This document shows positions 16,979 through 26,504 of a stretch of 36,136 bases of DNA, piece by piece. Where the stretch lies: positions 1 through 36,136 of the forward strand of contig JADGDF010000025.1 of NCBI GenBank assembly GCA_016745055.1, in the 5' to 3' direction. Source of the DNA: Thiotrichaceae bacterium. GTDB lineage: Bacteria > Pseudomonadota > Gammaproteobacteria > Beggiatoales > Beggiatoaceae. Every line of letters starts with the position of its first letter. Within the stretch, counting starts at the first letter, position 1. The position numbers were made by a program, and so were the translations under genes. The notes below the pieces were generated by a model that was not told where the DNA came from, searched no databases, and saw only the letters and a program-made list of their open reading frames with translations.

Positions 16979-17920
16979 TCAATTTGCTTCAACTTCATAG
17001 CCCAAATCTTTTACCGCTTGGATTTCCTCAGCAGAGAAAATACTTAAATCTTGAGCTTTGTAACGACCGATGTTGGGTGATGCTTTAATCATTGCGCTGA
17101 ATTTTTCTATGTCAACTTTTTCAGGCGGTACACTAGCAAATTCAAGTAATTTCTGGATAGTTTGCTGGGGTTGGAGGCAAATATCTTCATATTTTACGAC
17201 TAAAAATCGATCTTTAAGTTTTTCATTTGCGAGATTCGCCGCTTTTTGGTTCGTTTGAATCCAATAATTCAAAGAAATTTTGGGCACTTCATCTGGTGTT
17301 CTAGCTGGTTTTAAATTAAATGCTTTGGCCCAAAATGTACTTTGGTATTGATTGTGGCTGTATGCCATATCCAAACCATGACGAATGACGTGAACGTAAC
17401 GCAGATTAGGAAAATAGTCAGCTAAATAAGGTAAAAATGCATGAGAAGCCGGATCTTTCCATCCCCAACCAATGGCATCACTACGATCTGTTTTATACCC
17501 TAAAAAGCTGTTTTTTAAAATTCGGGTGCCATGAATAGCGCTAAAAAGGTGGATTAACTTATCTTTTTTCTTACGAAAATGACGATAATTTTTTAATGCG
17601 GCTGTCATAAAAATTAAATCTTTTTTAGTCCGTACTGGCGCGCCTAACATCACTTTTTCTAAAATTGATAAACCTTGCCTGATTTTTTCAGGATGTTGCT
17701 CGTGATTTTTAGCAAACCAGGCAGGTCTTCGCAATAAAAAATTAAACCATAAACTATCTAATGCCCCATCCTTTTGGTCAGAACCACTCATTTCTCCCAT
17801 ATAATAACCTGCTGTTTGTAAAATTTGGGTGATAAGACGTGTGCCACTGCCACCAACAGCGCCAATCACTAAAGGACTAATGTTCTTAGCGGATTGGGTA
17901 AAATCTTTATTGTTCGACAT
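16979..17920 (-). CDS. Sulfotransferase family protein
   Basis: A 313-residue protein with the PAPS-binding marks of sulfotransferases: a 5'-phosphosulfate loop GAVGGSGTRLITQIL near residues 20-34, GWGWKDPASH in the middle, and the 3'-phosphate site RYVHVIRHGLDMAYSHNQYQ. It ends VVKYEDICLQPQQTIQKLLEFA, as many bacterial members do. It probably transfers sulfate to a carbohydrate or other small acceptor in the cytoplasm; the acceptor cannot be inferred. The ATG at 17920 has GGAG 7 nt upstream and is preferred over a TTG four codons earlier. It is a single gene, with the SQR-like gene upstream on the same strand. Confidence 0.8.
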   Translation of the reverse strand: MSNNKDFTQSAKNISPLVIGAVGGSGTRLITQILQTAGYYMGEMSGSDQKDGALDSLWFNFLLRRPAWFAKNHEQHPEKIRQGLSILEKVMLGAPVRTKKDLIFMTAALKNYRHFRKKKDKLIHLFSAIHGTRILKNSFLGYKTDRSDAIGWGWKDPASHAFLPYLADYFPNLRYVHVIRHGLDMAYSHNQYQSTFWAKAFNLKPARTPDEVPKISLNYWIQTNQKAANLANEKLKDRFLVVKYEDICLQPQQTIQKLLEFASVPPEKVDIEKFSAMIKASPNIGRYKAQDLSIFSAEEIQAVKDLGYEVEAN

Positions 17921-18020
17921 TAGTTTCTCCAAATATAGAGTTAATGCAGTATTCAGGGGCCAGAATATAGAATTCAGAATACAAGATTGACACGTTAGGT
18001 TTAGAAACTATGCTGTTTTC

Positions 18021-18044
18021 CTGAACTCCTGAACTCCTGAATTA
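18021..18044 (+). repeat. Tandem CTGAACTC repeat of the TTCAGGAGTTCAG family
   Basis: CTGAACTCCTGAACTC then CTGAATT forms about three 8-nt units and overlaps the stop codon of the SQR-like gene. The complement matches units at 3656-3696. Further AATTCAG pieces lie at 17950-17980, so the 17933-18041 gap seems made of decayed copies. Confidence 0.5.
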
Positions 18045-19169
18045 ATAGTAACTACGCAAATACCACCACTCAAAGAAACGCTTTGACCAATGGAGTAAAA
18101 TTGATTTAGGTAATAAAATGTTTCGTTTGGGATCGCGGTAAACCAACATACCATTACTAAATGCATCGACAATACACACTAGTTCAGGTTTAAAACGGTA
18201 ATCTGCTGGCTGCTTTTTAATATCGGCTAACAAATTTTTAACGGCTGAAATTGCTTGCAAATCTGCAATATGGGCTTGTTTTGGTAACCAACCAGGGCCA
18301 GGAAAACTGCCGCTATCCCCTGCCACAAAAATATTTTCGATACCAGGAATACGACATTGTTCATTTGCTTGAATAAAACCACCTTCTGACAAAGGTAAAT
18401 CGCTATTAGCCAACCAGGCAGGTCCTGTCATACCTGGCATAAATAAGGTTAAATCACTGTGGACTTCCCCTCCTTCAGTCTTGATCCCATCCACTTTAAA
18501 CTCTGAAATTTTATGTCCTAAATGCTTTTGTATACCGCGTTTATCCATTTCTTGCAATAGAGCTTTAACCGCAGCATCTCCTAAGCGTTTACCAGGTTCA
18601 GTTGCAGGACTAAAAAATACAAGTTCAAAATCTTGGCGTCTTTTTTGTTGATGTAAAAGTGTATCAATACCAAATAAGAATTCAAAAATAGGCCCACCAC
18701 GCATTGCCGCAGGTTCTTTAGGATTCGTACTAAAGCCAAAAGCTAAAGTTCCGCCATTGAGTATAGCAAGGCGTTGACTATAAGATTGTACAGTTGTAAA
18801 GCTTTCACATGGGATAAAGGCATGTTCTATGCCTGGTATTTTTTTAAGAAATTTTCCACCAGAGCCAATGATTAAGCTATCAAAAGCAATGGTACCTTCA
18901 TCAGTATATACTTGCCGCGCTTTGGTCGATAAACCTGTTACATTGGCTTGATGGTGAAAAACATCATAGTCTTGAAAAAATTTATCAAGAGAAACCGTTA
19001 AGTCTTCTTCAGTACGTAGACCTGCAGGTACCCAAATTAAGCTTGGATAATAAAAAAGGCTTGAGCGTGGTGAAATCAGAATAATTTTTTCTTTCCAACC
19101 TTCTTTACGTAAAGTTCGGATGGCAGTAAGTGCTGCAAATCCTGAACCTAACACAACGATTTGATGCAT
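18042..19169 (-). CDS. SQR-like FAD-dependent disulfide oxidoreductase
   Basis: A 375-residue flavoprotein of the sulfide:quinone reductase / flavocytochrome c / NDH-2 superfamily. The FAD loop VVLGSGFAALTAIRTL opens the protein; LIIGSGGKF (about 99-107) and GIENIFVAGDSGSFPG (about 276-291) are the second and third FAD contacts, and the amphipathic C-terminus KRFFEWWYLRSYY suits membrane attachment. Only three cysteines occur (121, 272, 332). The middle region where SQRs and flavocytochrome c usually carry a redox cysteine reads AAMRGGPIFEF, with none. Its substrate is therefore uncertain: it may be an unusual SQR or another quinone reductase. The ATG has AGGA 8 nt upstream. Neighbours do not help assign it. 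Confidence 0.75.
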   Translation of the reverse strand: MHQIVVLGSGFAALTAIRTLRKEGWKEKIILISPRSSLFYYPSLIWVPAGLRTEEDLTVSLDKFFQDYDVFHHQANVTGLSTKARQVYTDEGTIAFDSLIIGSGGKFLKKIPGIEHAFIPCESFTTVQSYSQRLAILNGGTLAFGFSTNPKEPAAMRGGPIFEFLFGIDTLLHQQKRRQDFELVFFSPATEPGKRLGDAAVKALLQEMDKRGIQKHLGHKISEFKVDGIKTEGGEVHSDLTLFMPGMTGPAWLANSDLPLSEGGFIQANEQCRIPGIENIFVAGDSGSFPGPGWLPKQAHIADLQAISAVKNLLADIKKQPADYRFKPELVCIVDAFSNGMLVYRDPKRNILLPKSILLHWSKRFFEWWYLRSYY

Positions 19170-19300
19170 GGTAGTATCCTTTGCAGTAAGATAGAAAACA
19201 GGAAGTTTTCATGTTGTGGACATAATAAAAGGTATTGTTTTTTATAGTTTTGTAGTAATTTTGGTGGAGGCTTGCTTTTATAAATAGGGTAGGCTAATTG

Positions 19301-19645
19301 TTAAAATGTTCGACCGTTCCAACCCCACATGGAACCGGTAAGGTCAGCAAAATCAATATATATTCGTTCCTTGGGGATTTGCAACTGATTTTCCATAAAA
19401 AGGCATAAAGCTTGAGAAAATACTTCGGTCTTTTCAGTGGGTAAACGAATACTTTTTAAGGTCAGCAATGCAGTAGGATTATCTAAACCAGCAAATAGCA
19501 TGGGTACATTGGATTGCAACGCAACCATCACATAGCTTTCTGGTTTAGATAATAACTTTGATATTTCTGTAGAAGCCGCCTTTACTAAGCTATTTTGTTG
19601 TTCTGAAGACATATTCAAGTTTGTTTGTATCTGAAAATAAGGCAT
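19301..19645 (-). CDS. MIF-like tautomerase
   Basis: A 114-residue protein of the macrophage migration inhibitory factor / tautomerase superfamily. The initiator Met is followed by proline (MPYFQIQTNL), the catalytic residue after Met removal. TLKSIRLPTEK in the middle, IYIDFADLTGSMWGWNGRTF at the end and the overall length match MIF homologues, which tautomerise phenylpyruvate-like keto acids; a cell role is unknown. The start at 19645 has GGAG upstream, inside the tail of the DUF4124 gene; a longer frame exists but would lack the N-terminal proline. Confidence 0.88.
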   Translation of the reverse strand: MPYFQIQTNLNMSSEQQNSLVKAASTEISKLLSKPESYVMVALQSNVPMLFAGLDNPTALLTLKSIRLPTEKTEVFSQALCLFMENQLQIPKERIYIDFADLTGSMWGWNGRTF

Positions 19646-19650
19646 CTTGG

Positions 19651-20097
19651 TTACTCCATCATACTTTCTTGAGTCTTTTTCTGACAATAATCGTCAACAT
19701 ATTTTTGGGCATTTGTTAATTCTTGTTGATGTTTTTCAGAAGACATTTCCTGATATTTTCCTGATTCGTCTTTAAACACTAGGTATTCACCACTTTGCAA
19801 CAGCTTTAAATGTTTTTTGGCACGATTGCAAGAAGCCACTATTGGGTCTTCATTTTCTTCTGTCGCGCTATTTTCATTCGTCGTTTCCTCTGTTTGTTTT
19901 ACATCATCAACAGTAGGTGGTTTAACAGGAAAACGATTTTTAATCGTTTCAACATCAGTTTGTTCTTTAGGTGGAATTTGGCTAAACTGCACATTACCTT
20001 CTTCGTCCACCCATTTGTACATTTGAGCAGCGAAAGTAGATAAGCTTACAGTCCCTAGTATAAATGTAAATACAATTGGAATAAACCGGTTCATCAC
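19651..20097 (-). CDS. DUF4124-domain exported protein
   Basis: A 148-residue protein with a signal peptide (NRFIPIVFTFILGTVSLSTF, cleavage near FAA-Q) and the DUF4124 motif MYKWVDEEGNVQFSQIPP, a short beta unit common in gammaproteobacterial periplasmic proteins. A glutamate/threonine-rich linker (about 60-85) leads to a helical part with two cysteines (ASCNRAKKHL and DDYCQKK), which may form a disulfide. Function unknown. Its stop lies 5 nt before the tautomerase ATG, so the two form an operon. Confidence 0.85.
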   Translation of the reverse strand: MMNRFIPIVFTFILGTVSLSTFAAQMYKWVDEEGNVQFSQIPPKEQTDVETIKNRFPVKPPTVDDVKQTEETTNENSATEENEDPIVASCNRAKKHLKLLQSGEYLVFKDESGKYQEMSSEKHQQELTNAQKYVDDYCQKKTQESMME

Positions 20098-20203
20098 TAC
20101 TTCCTTTTGGATAGAAATACAAAATATAATACCACTTTATTTAGTATTTGTGTGTAAGCTAAACTGCTCATAAAAATAAACATGGTTTTTACTGGTGATT
20201 ATC

Positions 20204-22123
20204 ATGCCATACGCTATTCGTAACTCACATATTCAACACCTGCCAACCCTAGTTGCCAATCAAATTGCCGCAGGTGAGGTTGTTGAACGTCCTGCCTCAG
20301 TTGTTAAAGAATTGCTAGAAAATAGTTTGGATGCAGGTGCCACAGAAGTTGAGATTGAGATTGAGAAAGGCGGCATTAATTTAATACGAGTAAGAGATAA
20401 CGGGTGTGGTATTCGTGTTAATGAATTAGCATTAGCATTGAATCGTCATACGACTAGCAAAATAAAATGCATTGAAGATTTAGAGAGTCTCAGCAGTCTA
20501 GGATTTCGGGGTGAAGCCTTAGCCAGTATTGCGGCCGTGGCGCGCTTGACTTTAATTTCGCATTTTCACGAAGCAAACACAGGCTACACGCTTCAAATTA
20601 ATGATATACAAGAAATGTCTGAACCTGTTCCCATTGCTAGTCCTGTCGGGACATGTATTGAAGTCCATGAATTATTTTACAATACACCCGCAAGACGTCG
20701 ATTTTTACGCACCCCACAAACAGAATTTAACCATATTCAAGAAACGGTTAAAAAATTGGCACTTAGCTGTTTTAATGTTGGATTTTCTTTGAAACACAAT
20801 CGTAAAGTGTTGACGAGCTTACCGCCAGCAACAACAGAAAGTTTGCAACAACAACGAATTGCAAAATTGTGTGGGCAGGAATTTCTTGAACATACATTGG
20901 ATGTACATGAAGATCGGGAAGCTCTGCAATTACATGGCTGGATTTCCATGCCTACTTATTCTCGTAGCCAAGCAAACATGCAATACTTCTTTCTCAATGG
21001 GCGTTTCATTCGGGATAAATTAATTAATCATGCGGTGAGGCAAGCTTATCGTGATGTACTTTATCGTGATCGCCATGCTTGTTATGTCCTATATCTAACT
21101 TTAGATCCAAAGTTAGTGGATGTAAATGTGCATCCCACCAAACATGAAGTCAGGTTTGCTGAAAGTGAGCAAGTACATCATTTTATCGTGGCAACTTTAC
21201 AACGTCATTTGGCAACCACGATGCCAAAAACTGAGGAAAATACCCAACCCCAATCAATTGTGGCAACTGAGCCTGAAAAAATAACCAAAAATACTGAATC
21301 TACGTTACCTTCTCTTACTTATCACATTCAGCCAAAGCCTACACGTTCTGCTGTACAAGAAACTTTGCAAACTTATCAAACACTTGCTGCACCAAACTCA
21401 TCAAAAATCACTGTGCCACAAGTTTCAAACGCTTTTGAATCTGAAAAAACTGAAAATTTTACTGAAAAAATCACTGTGCCACAAGTTTCAAACGCTTTTG
21501 AATCTGAAAAAACTGAAAATTTTACTGAAGCCATAATGCCACCTTTGGGATATGCATTGGGGCAACTTTTAGGTATCTACATTTTAGCTGAAAATAAAAA
21601 AGGTTTGGTATTAGTAGATATGCATGCAGCGCATGAAAGAATTACTTATGAACAATTAAAAGTTGTCTGGCAAACTAAAAAGAATAATGACGTTCAACAA
21701 TTGCTCGTGCCAGAAACCCTATCTCTCAATGATCAAGAAATAGCCACCGCAAAACAATATGAAACTTTTTTCAAAAGATTAGGTTTTAAATTTGATTTCT
21801 CAGATAAAAAACACCTTTTAATCCTTGAAGTCCCTAATGTACTGCAAAAAACAAATATTGGAACACTGGTTCAAGATGTATTAGCTGATTTAATTTATTT
21901 AGGTGTCAGTGATCGTATTGAGGAACAAATTTTAACCAAATTAGCGTCTATTGCTTGTCATCGCTCTGTTAGAGCGAATCACCAATTAAATTTGGCAGAA
22001 ATGAATAACTTATTGAGACAAATGGAACATACTGAGCGAAGCAACCAATGTAATCATGGACGTCCAACCTGGATACAATTAACTCAAAAAGAGTTAGATG
22101 CTTTGTTTATGCGAGGAAAATAG
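20204..22123 (+). CDS. mutL: DNA mismatch repair protein MutL, endonuclease type
   Basis: A 639-residue mismatch-repair protein. The N-terminal GHKL ATPase has IAAGEVVERPASVVKELLEN, DNGCGI, HTTSKI, GFRGEALASIAAV and the later VHPTKHEVRF. A low-complexity linker follows (about 350-445) holding a perfect 21-codon duplication. The C-terminal domain carries the metal-dependent endonuclease marks: DMHAAHERITYE (from about 472), ACHRSVRA, CNHGRP and terminal LFMRGK. This is the form in bacteria that lack MutH, where MutL itself nicks the new strand. ATG 20204 is favoured (GGTG upstream); GTG 20195 is an alternative. A terminator follows. Confidence 0.96.
   Translation: MPYAIRNSHIQHLPTLVANQIAAGEVVERPASVVKELLENSLDAGATEVEIEIEKGGINLIRVRDNGCGIRVNELALALNRHTTSKIKCIEDLESLSSLGFRGEALASIAAVARLTLISHFHEANTGYTLQINDIQEMSEPVPIASPVGTCIEVHELFYNTPARRRFLRTPQTEFNHIQETVKKLALSCFNVGFSLKHNRKVLTSLPPATTESLQQQRIAKLCGQEFLEHTLDVHEDREALQLHGWISMPTYSRSQANMQYFFLNGRFIRDKLINHAVRQAYRDVLYRDRHACYVLYLTLDPKLVDVNVHPTKHEVRFAESEQVHHFIVATLQRHLATTMPKTEENTQPQSIVATEPEKITKNTESTLPSLTYHIQPKPTRSAVQETLQTYQTLAAPNSSKITVPQVSNAFESEKTENFTEKITVPQVSNAFESEKTENFTEAIMPPLGYALGQLLGIYILAENKKGLVLVDMHAAHERITYEQLKVVWQTKKNNDVQQLLVPETLSLNDQEIATAKQYETFFKRLGFKFDFSDKKHLLILEVPNVLQKTNIGTLVQDVLADLIYLGVSDRIEEQILTKLASIACHRSVRANHQLNLAEMNNLLRQMEHTERSNQCNHGRPTWIQLTQKELDALFMRGK
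21403..21528 (+). repeat. Perfect 63-nt tandem duplication in mutL
   Basis: Two identical copies (21403-21465 and 21466-21528), each encoding KITVPQVSNAFESEKTENFTE-type 21-residue units in the linker. The reading frame is kept. Confidence 0.95.
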
Positions 22124-22145
22124 AGAAAGCATTTTGAATCCAAAT

Positions 22146-22178
22146 CTGGCAAGCTTTGAAAACCTGCCAGTTTTTTTT
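22146..22178 (+). terminator. Rho-independent terminator after mutL
   Basis: CTGGC...GCCAG stem with an imperfect extension (CTGGCAAGCTTT against AAACCTGCCAG), followed by eight T. The stem resembles the palindrome at 33718-33750. Confidence 0.75.
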
Positions 22179-22242
22179 GTATGAAATTTTTATTGCCTAA
22201 TTTTGAAAAATAATTCATATAGTTAATACATTTTTTGCCAAT

Positions 22243-22713
22243 TTACATTAGCTTACCCATTACAGCAATAATTGAAGTTGTGATACCTAAAATTAAGTTT
22301 GTCAATACAATATATCGAATACGATTCATGTGTTGTCCACCTAAAGGAAAATTAGCTTCAGCGACTGCTTGTTTTAGCTTGGAAAAAGGAACGAAAAAAA
22401 TGTAGGTAAATAAAACGGTCATTAAACCACCCAAAGTCCACATGATATGTAAATAAACAGGTGCTTTTGCCATGCCACCGTGAGAACCAAATGTTATCCA
22501 AGCACCAGAAACCCATAATAAAACAATCGCAATCCATACCCAGATAAAAAATCGGCTAAATATTTGCGTAAGAAATGGTAGACGTTGAGAGGGTTCTAAC
22601 AAGTTTTGCGCCGTTGGACGTAATATCATATGCGCGAAAAACATACCACCAATCCATACGATGATGGCAAGCAGGTGAATCGTCAATAGACTGTAGTAAA
22701 TATTTGTGGCCAT
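22243..22713 (-). CDS. CopD-family membrane protein
   Basis: A 156-residue protein with four hydrophobic segments. LLTIHLLAIIVWIGGMFFAHMILRP at the N-terminus is typical of CopD-like proteins (copper resistance D domain) and the related HemJ fold; later segments are FFIWVWIAIVLLWVSGAWI, LHIMWTLGGLMTVLFTYIFF and YIVLTNLILGITTSIIAV. Conserved histidines in segments 1 and 3 could bind haem or metal. The ATG at 22713 (GGAA upstream) fits family starts; a longer open frame to 22809 adds an unrelated hydrophobic tail. Function is uncertain, and no link to the hvf operon 6 kb away can be shown. Confidence 0.75.
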   Translation of the reverse strand: MATNIYYSLLTIHLLAIIVWIGGMFFAHMILRPTAQNLLEPSQRLPFLTQIFSRFFIWVWIAIVLLWVSGAWITFGSHGGMAKAPVYLHIMWTLGGLMTVLFTYIFFVPFSKLKQAVAEANFPLGGQHMNRIRYIVLTNLILGITTSIIAVMGKLM

Positions 22714-22821
22714 TATTTTTCCAGAATTACTTAGAAGAAAAGTCTGATAGTGTACCACAAGCGCTATGTAGCACATCGTTTGAAACGCAAATAAATAATA
22801 ACTCCCCATATTACAAAAAGT

Positions 22822-22950
22822 ATGAGTGAACTAAAAATTGTAACAACCAAAAACAATGAGATAAAAATTGCAAAAGAATTAAGTATAATCAATACTATTA
22901 GTAGACTTATTCCTTCCAATAAGCCCATGTTTTTATACACAAATATTTAG
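22822..22950 (+). CDS. 42-codon small ORF, unknown
   Basis: An ORF of 42 residues (MSELKIVTTKNNEIKIAKEL...) lies before the asparagine-synthetase-like gene. It has no clear ribosome binding site and contains no glycine, so it does not look like a lasso precursor. Listed only because it is the sole small ORF at the position where a precursor would be expected. Confidence 0.15.
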   Translation: MSELKIVTTKNNEIKIAKELSIINTISRLIPSNKPMFLYTNI

Positions 22951-23050
22951 TTTTTTTGCCCACTCTACAATGGCAGTGACTCTAAGGTGTATGACGCTAT
23001 GCTTATACACCCTATATTGGTGCAGGATTTTTAAAAATAATAAAACAATT

Positions 23051-24682
23051 ATGAGTGCAATTTACGGCATTATTAATAGAAATCAACAGCCAATTTCTCC
23101 AGAAGTTCTGAAAACCATGATGGAAGCTGTCAGTTTTTATGGTACAGATGGTAGCAGAGTGTGGCAAGAAGGTACAGTTGCATTAGCTCACCAAATGCTG
23201 CACCACCCCAGAGTCGCTCCATGAAAAATTGCCAATGCAGTATTCTAATTTAATTATTACTGCTGATGCTCGCATTGATAATCGTGAGGATTTATTTAGC
23301 AATTTAAAAATAGCAAAAAATAGCAATATAACAGATAGCCAATTGATTTTACACGTTTATCAAAAATGGAGCATGGATTGTCCTTTCTACTTGTTAGGAG
23401 ATTATGCTTTTGTAGTTTGGGATGGGCAGCAATTGTTCTGTGTGCGAGATCATATTGGAACTAAACCGTTTTATTATTATGTGGATAGCAAACAATTTGT
23501 TTTTGCCAGTGATATACGGGCACTGTTGGCATACTTACCTCGTCCGCTTGATGAAGCTTATGCTGAGCAACTACGTGAATTGCTTCAGCAAGCTATCAAA
23601 GCTAGAATGCGTTCTGCATTTCCAATTGGTGCTCATTTAAGTGGCGGTTTAGATTCTTCTTCAATAGCAGTCTTGGCTGCCCGTCAAAGTCAGTCACTAC
23701 AAGCTTATTCTTGGTCACTGCCTCCACAGCCAGAAGACTGTCCACTTACAGATGAACGGGCTGAAATAGAAAAAATTTGTGCCCAAGAACCTAATATTCA
23801 GATGCATTACACTTCCTTAGACCCAGAAGAACAATTTGCTATATTTAAGCGTGATCCCAGTTGCGAACCAACAGCAGACCTATTAATAGAAAATACCTTA
23901 TGTCGCAATGCAGCACAGCATGGTCAAAGAACATTGCTTTCTGGCTGGGGTAGTGATGAAGTGGCTGCTTTTAATGGGCGTGGCTATTTTGCAGAATTGT
24001 TTGTGAAAGGATATTGGCATACGCTTTATCAGGAAGGCAAACAACGTAGCCAAGCATTTGATGAATATTTATTTAATGTGTTAATAAATAGGATTATTTC
24101 ACCTTTACTGCCCAATGTGATTTATTGGCATTGGTGGAAAAACCTATCACGTTTTCCAAATTGTCTGATTCCTGAATTTAGAGAGCGTATGCAGCAAATT
24201 TCCCCAATAACTAAACAGCGTATTCGAGAGTTACCGAGTGTACGGTGCAACCAATTACTACTCTTACACAATGGTCATATCACCAGACGCCTTGAAGATT
24301 GGGCAATTAATGGAGCCATGCACCGTGTTGTCTATGGTTATCCCTTATTAGATCGACGTATTTTAGATTTTTGTCTTAGCATTCCGCCCAGCCAATTTTT
24401 TAAAAAGGGTTGGAAACGGTTTCTGTATCGCAATGCTATGACTGGCATTTTACCCGTTCAGGTACAATGGAAAAATTTAAACATGAACCAGCTTTAGAAG
24501 CACGTAACAAAGCTAATTTCAGAACCAACTTTGTTCAAATTTTGGAATCACCAATACTGGAAGGAAGGTATGTTGATTTTGCCTGTCTCCACAAATTGCT
24601 CGCAGCCAAAAAAGATAAACTGAAACAGAAAGCTAAAATAAGAAAATTATTGACCCTTGAAAACATTTGCCAAAATAAATGA
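23051..24682 (+). pseudogene. Asparagine-synthetase-like (lasso cyclase-type) gene with two frameshifts
   Basis: Three frames together give one asparagine-synthetase-B-type protein. Part 1 (from ATG 23051, MSAIYGIINRN) ends at a TGA at 23222; part 2 continues in the next frame as HEKLPMQYSNLIITADARID, DHIGTKPFYY, the ATP site LSGGLDSSSIAVLAA and SGWGSDE; part 3 resumes after an A5 run at 24471-24475 as KFKHEPALEARNKANF to a TGA at 24682. Each break is cured by adding one base. Position 2 is Ser, not the catalytic Cys of the glutaminase, as in lasso-peptide cyclases (McjC type), which close a macrolactam using ATP. The next gene is an ABC exporter 7 nt downstream. Recent decay, slippage or sequencing error are all possible. 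Confidence 0.8.
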
Positions 24683-24689
24683 TCAAAAT

Positions 24690-26471
24690 ATGTTGCGAAG
24701 CTATATAAAAGTATTGATTGACTATGCTGGTTGGCAAATGGCACTAGCACTTGGTTTATTAATTTTGATAGGACTAATGGAAGGCATTGGGTTATTGATG
24801 TTAGTGCCTTTCCTCCATTTGGTTGGTTTTGCCCCAGAAGGTAGTGCCCCTACCGGCATTATCACAATAGCTAATCAACTATTTGAAATGATTAATCTAC
24901 CTCTAACTTTACCAACCGTTTTATGCCTATATATTGGTCTCATTTCTTTTCAAGCCTTTTTAGTCCGGTGGCGCGAGGTGCTGCTCACTGAGATACGCCT
25001 CGGTTTTGTCGATCATTTGCGAATCCGATTGTATAATGCTATAGGTCAAGCTAATTGGCTATTTTTATTAAGAAAACGTAGTTCCGATCTTACCCACGTC
25101 TTAACTTCGGACATCAATCGAGTAGGGCAAGGGACTTACTTTTTCCTGACTATTATTGTATCCGGATTTGTAGCCTTAATTCATATTATGGTCGCCCTTC
25201 AACTCTCAGCAATTATGACCATTATCGCCTTGTTAACTGGTGGTTTGCTGTTGTTAATTTTATGGCCGCAAATAAATCGTGCTAGAATCTTGGGAGAAAC
25301 ATTAACTAGTGCTAATCGGGAAGTATTTGGGACAGTTTCTGAGTTTTTGGATGGCATTAAGTTGGCGAAAAGCTACGGAGCTGAAGCACATTATAGCCAA
25401 ACTTTTACCGAGATGATTGTAAACTTACGTCAACAAATGCTGGATTTTACCCGCAGCAATTCTTGGGTTGGTATGATTTATCAGATCGGTGCCGCTATGA
25501 CACTCAGCGGTTTGCTTTATATTGCGGCAGTAATATTGCGCCTTCCCGTTGCAAAATTGCTAGTTTTTATCTTAGTTTTTGCCCGTTTATTGCCAATGTT
25601 ATCAAGATTGCAGCAAAGCTATCAACAGCTTGTTCATATGCTACCGGCCTTTGCTGTCACAATGGAAATGCAGGAATATTGCGAGGCAGAAGCAGAACCT
25701 ATTTTGATAGATAACAGTTGGACACCCTGCCTAAATCAGGAAATTAGACTCCAAAATATCCATTTTCGCTATGATAAACAAGGCGATAAGCAAGTTTTAT
25801 CCGATCTAAATTTAATTATTGCGGCACAGCAAACAACGGCTATCATCGGCTCATCTGGCGCTGGTAAAAGCACGCTAGCAGACTTATTAATAGGTTTATT
25901 AATACCAGATGCCGGTGAAATTTTAGTGGATGGACAATTACTTAAACCACAACTAATCCGTAATTGGCGAAAAAGCGTTGCTTATGTACCACAAGAAACT
26001 TTTTTATTTCATGATACAATACAAGCTAATTTGCGCTGGACACACCCGCAAGTTACTGACGAAGAACTGTGGCAAATTTTGCGTTTGGCTGCGGCAGATA
26101 AATTTATAGCTGAATTACCAGATGGTTTTGATACCGTAGTTGGTGATCGAGGAATACGCCTGTCTGGAGGGGAACGCCAACGCATTGCCCTAGCACGCGC
26201 TCTATTATGCAAGCCATCACTATTAATTCTTGATGAAGCCACTAGTGCCCTAGATACTGAGCATGAACGCCGCATTCAACAGGCAATTGATTCCTTACAT
26301 GGTGAACTCACTATCGTAGTGATTGCACACCGACTTTCAACCGTGCGTCATGCCGATAACATAGCGGTGATGGAAAATGGTCAAATTGTAGAAATGGGAA
26401 GTTGGGAAGAATTAGAAACTCGTAAAGAAGGACGATTTCGCACTTTATTACAAGCAACGGCTATTGGCTAA
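24690..26471 (+). CDS. ABC exporter, fused permease and ATPase (peptide exporter type)
   Basis: A 593-residue half transporter. The first 330 residues hold about six membrane helices, beginning GWQMALALGLLILIGLMEGIG. The ATPase domain has Walker A GSSGAGKST, Q-loop VPQETFLFHD, signature LSGGERQR, Walker B LLILDEATSALD and H-loop IAHRLSTV. It lacks a C39 peptidase domain. The architecture is that of McjD-like and lipid/peptide exporters, and the gene directly follows the cyclase-like pseudogene, so export of a modified peptide is the best guess. The ATG at 24690 lies 7 nt after the upstream stop. The gene is intact although its neighbour is broken. Confidence 0.88.
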   Translation: MLRSYIKVLIDYAGWQMALALGLLILIGLMEGIGLLMLVPFLHLVGFAPEGSAPTGIITIANQLFEMINLPLTLPTVLCLYIGLISFQAFLVRWREVLLTEIRLGFVDHLRIRLYNAIGQANWLFLLRKRSSDLTHVLTSDINRVGQGTYFFLTIIVSGFVALIHIMVALQLSAIMTIIALLTGGLLLLILWPQINRARILGETLTSANREVFGTVSEFLDGIKLAKSYGAEAHYSQTFTEMIVNLRQQMLDFTRSNSWVGMIYQIGAAMTLSGLLYIAAVILRLPVAKLLVFILVFARLLPMLSRLQQSYQQLVHMLPAFAVTMEMQEYCEAEAEPILIDNSWTPCLNQEIRLQNIHFRYDKQGDKQVLSDLNLIIAAQQTTAIIGSSGAGKSTLADLLIGLLIPDAGEILVDGQLLKPQLIRNWRKSVAYVPQETFLFHDTIQANLRWTHPQVTDEELWQILRLAAADKFIAELPDGFDTVVGDRGIRLSGGERQRIALARALLCKPSLLILDEATSALDTEHERRIQQAIDSLHGELTIVVIAHRLSTVRHADNIAVMENGQIVEMGSWEELETRKEGRFRTLLQATAIG

Positions 26472-26504
26472 AAGTGTTGTACTAACCATTTAAAGAAACT
26501 CACT

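Noticed and set aside
22822-22950. Small ORF as a lasso-peptide precursor
   Set aside because: It has no glycine at a possible core start, no Thr at the usual leader position near a core and no ribosome binding site. Listed only as a low-confidence ORF.
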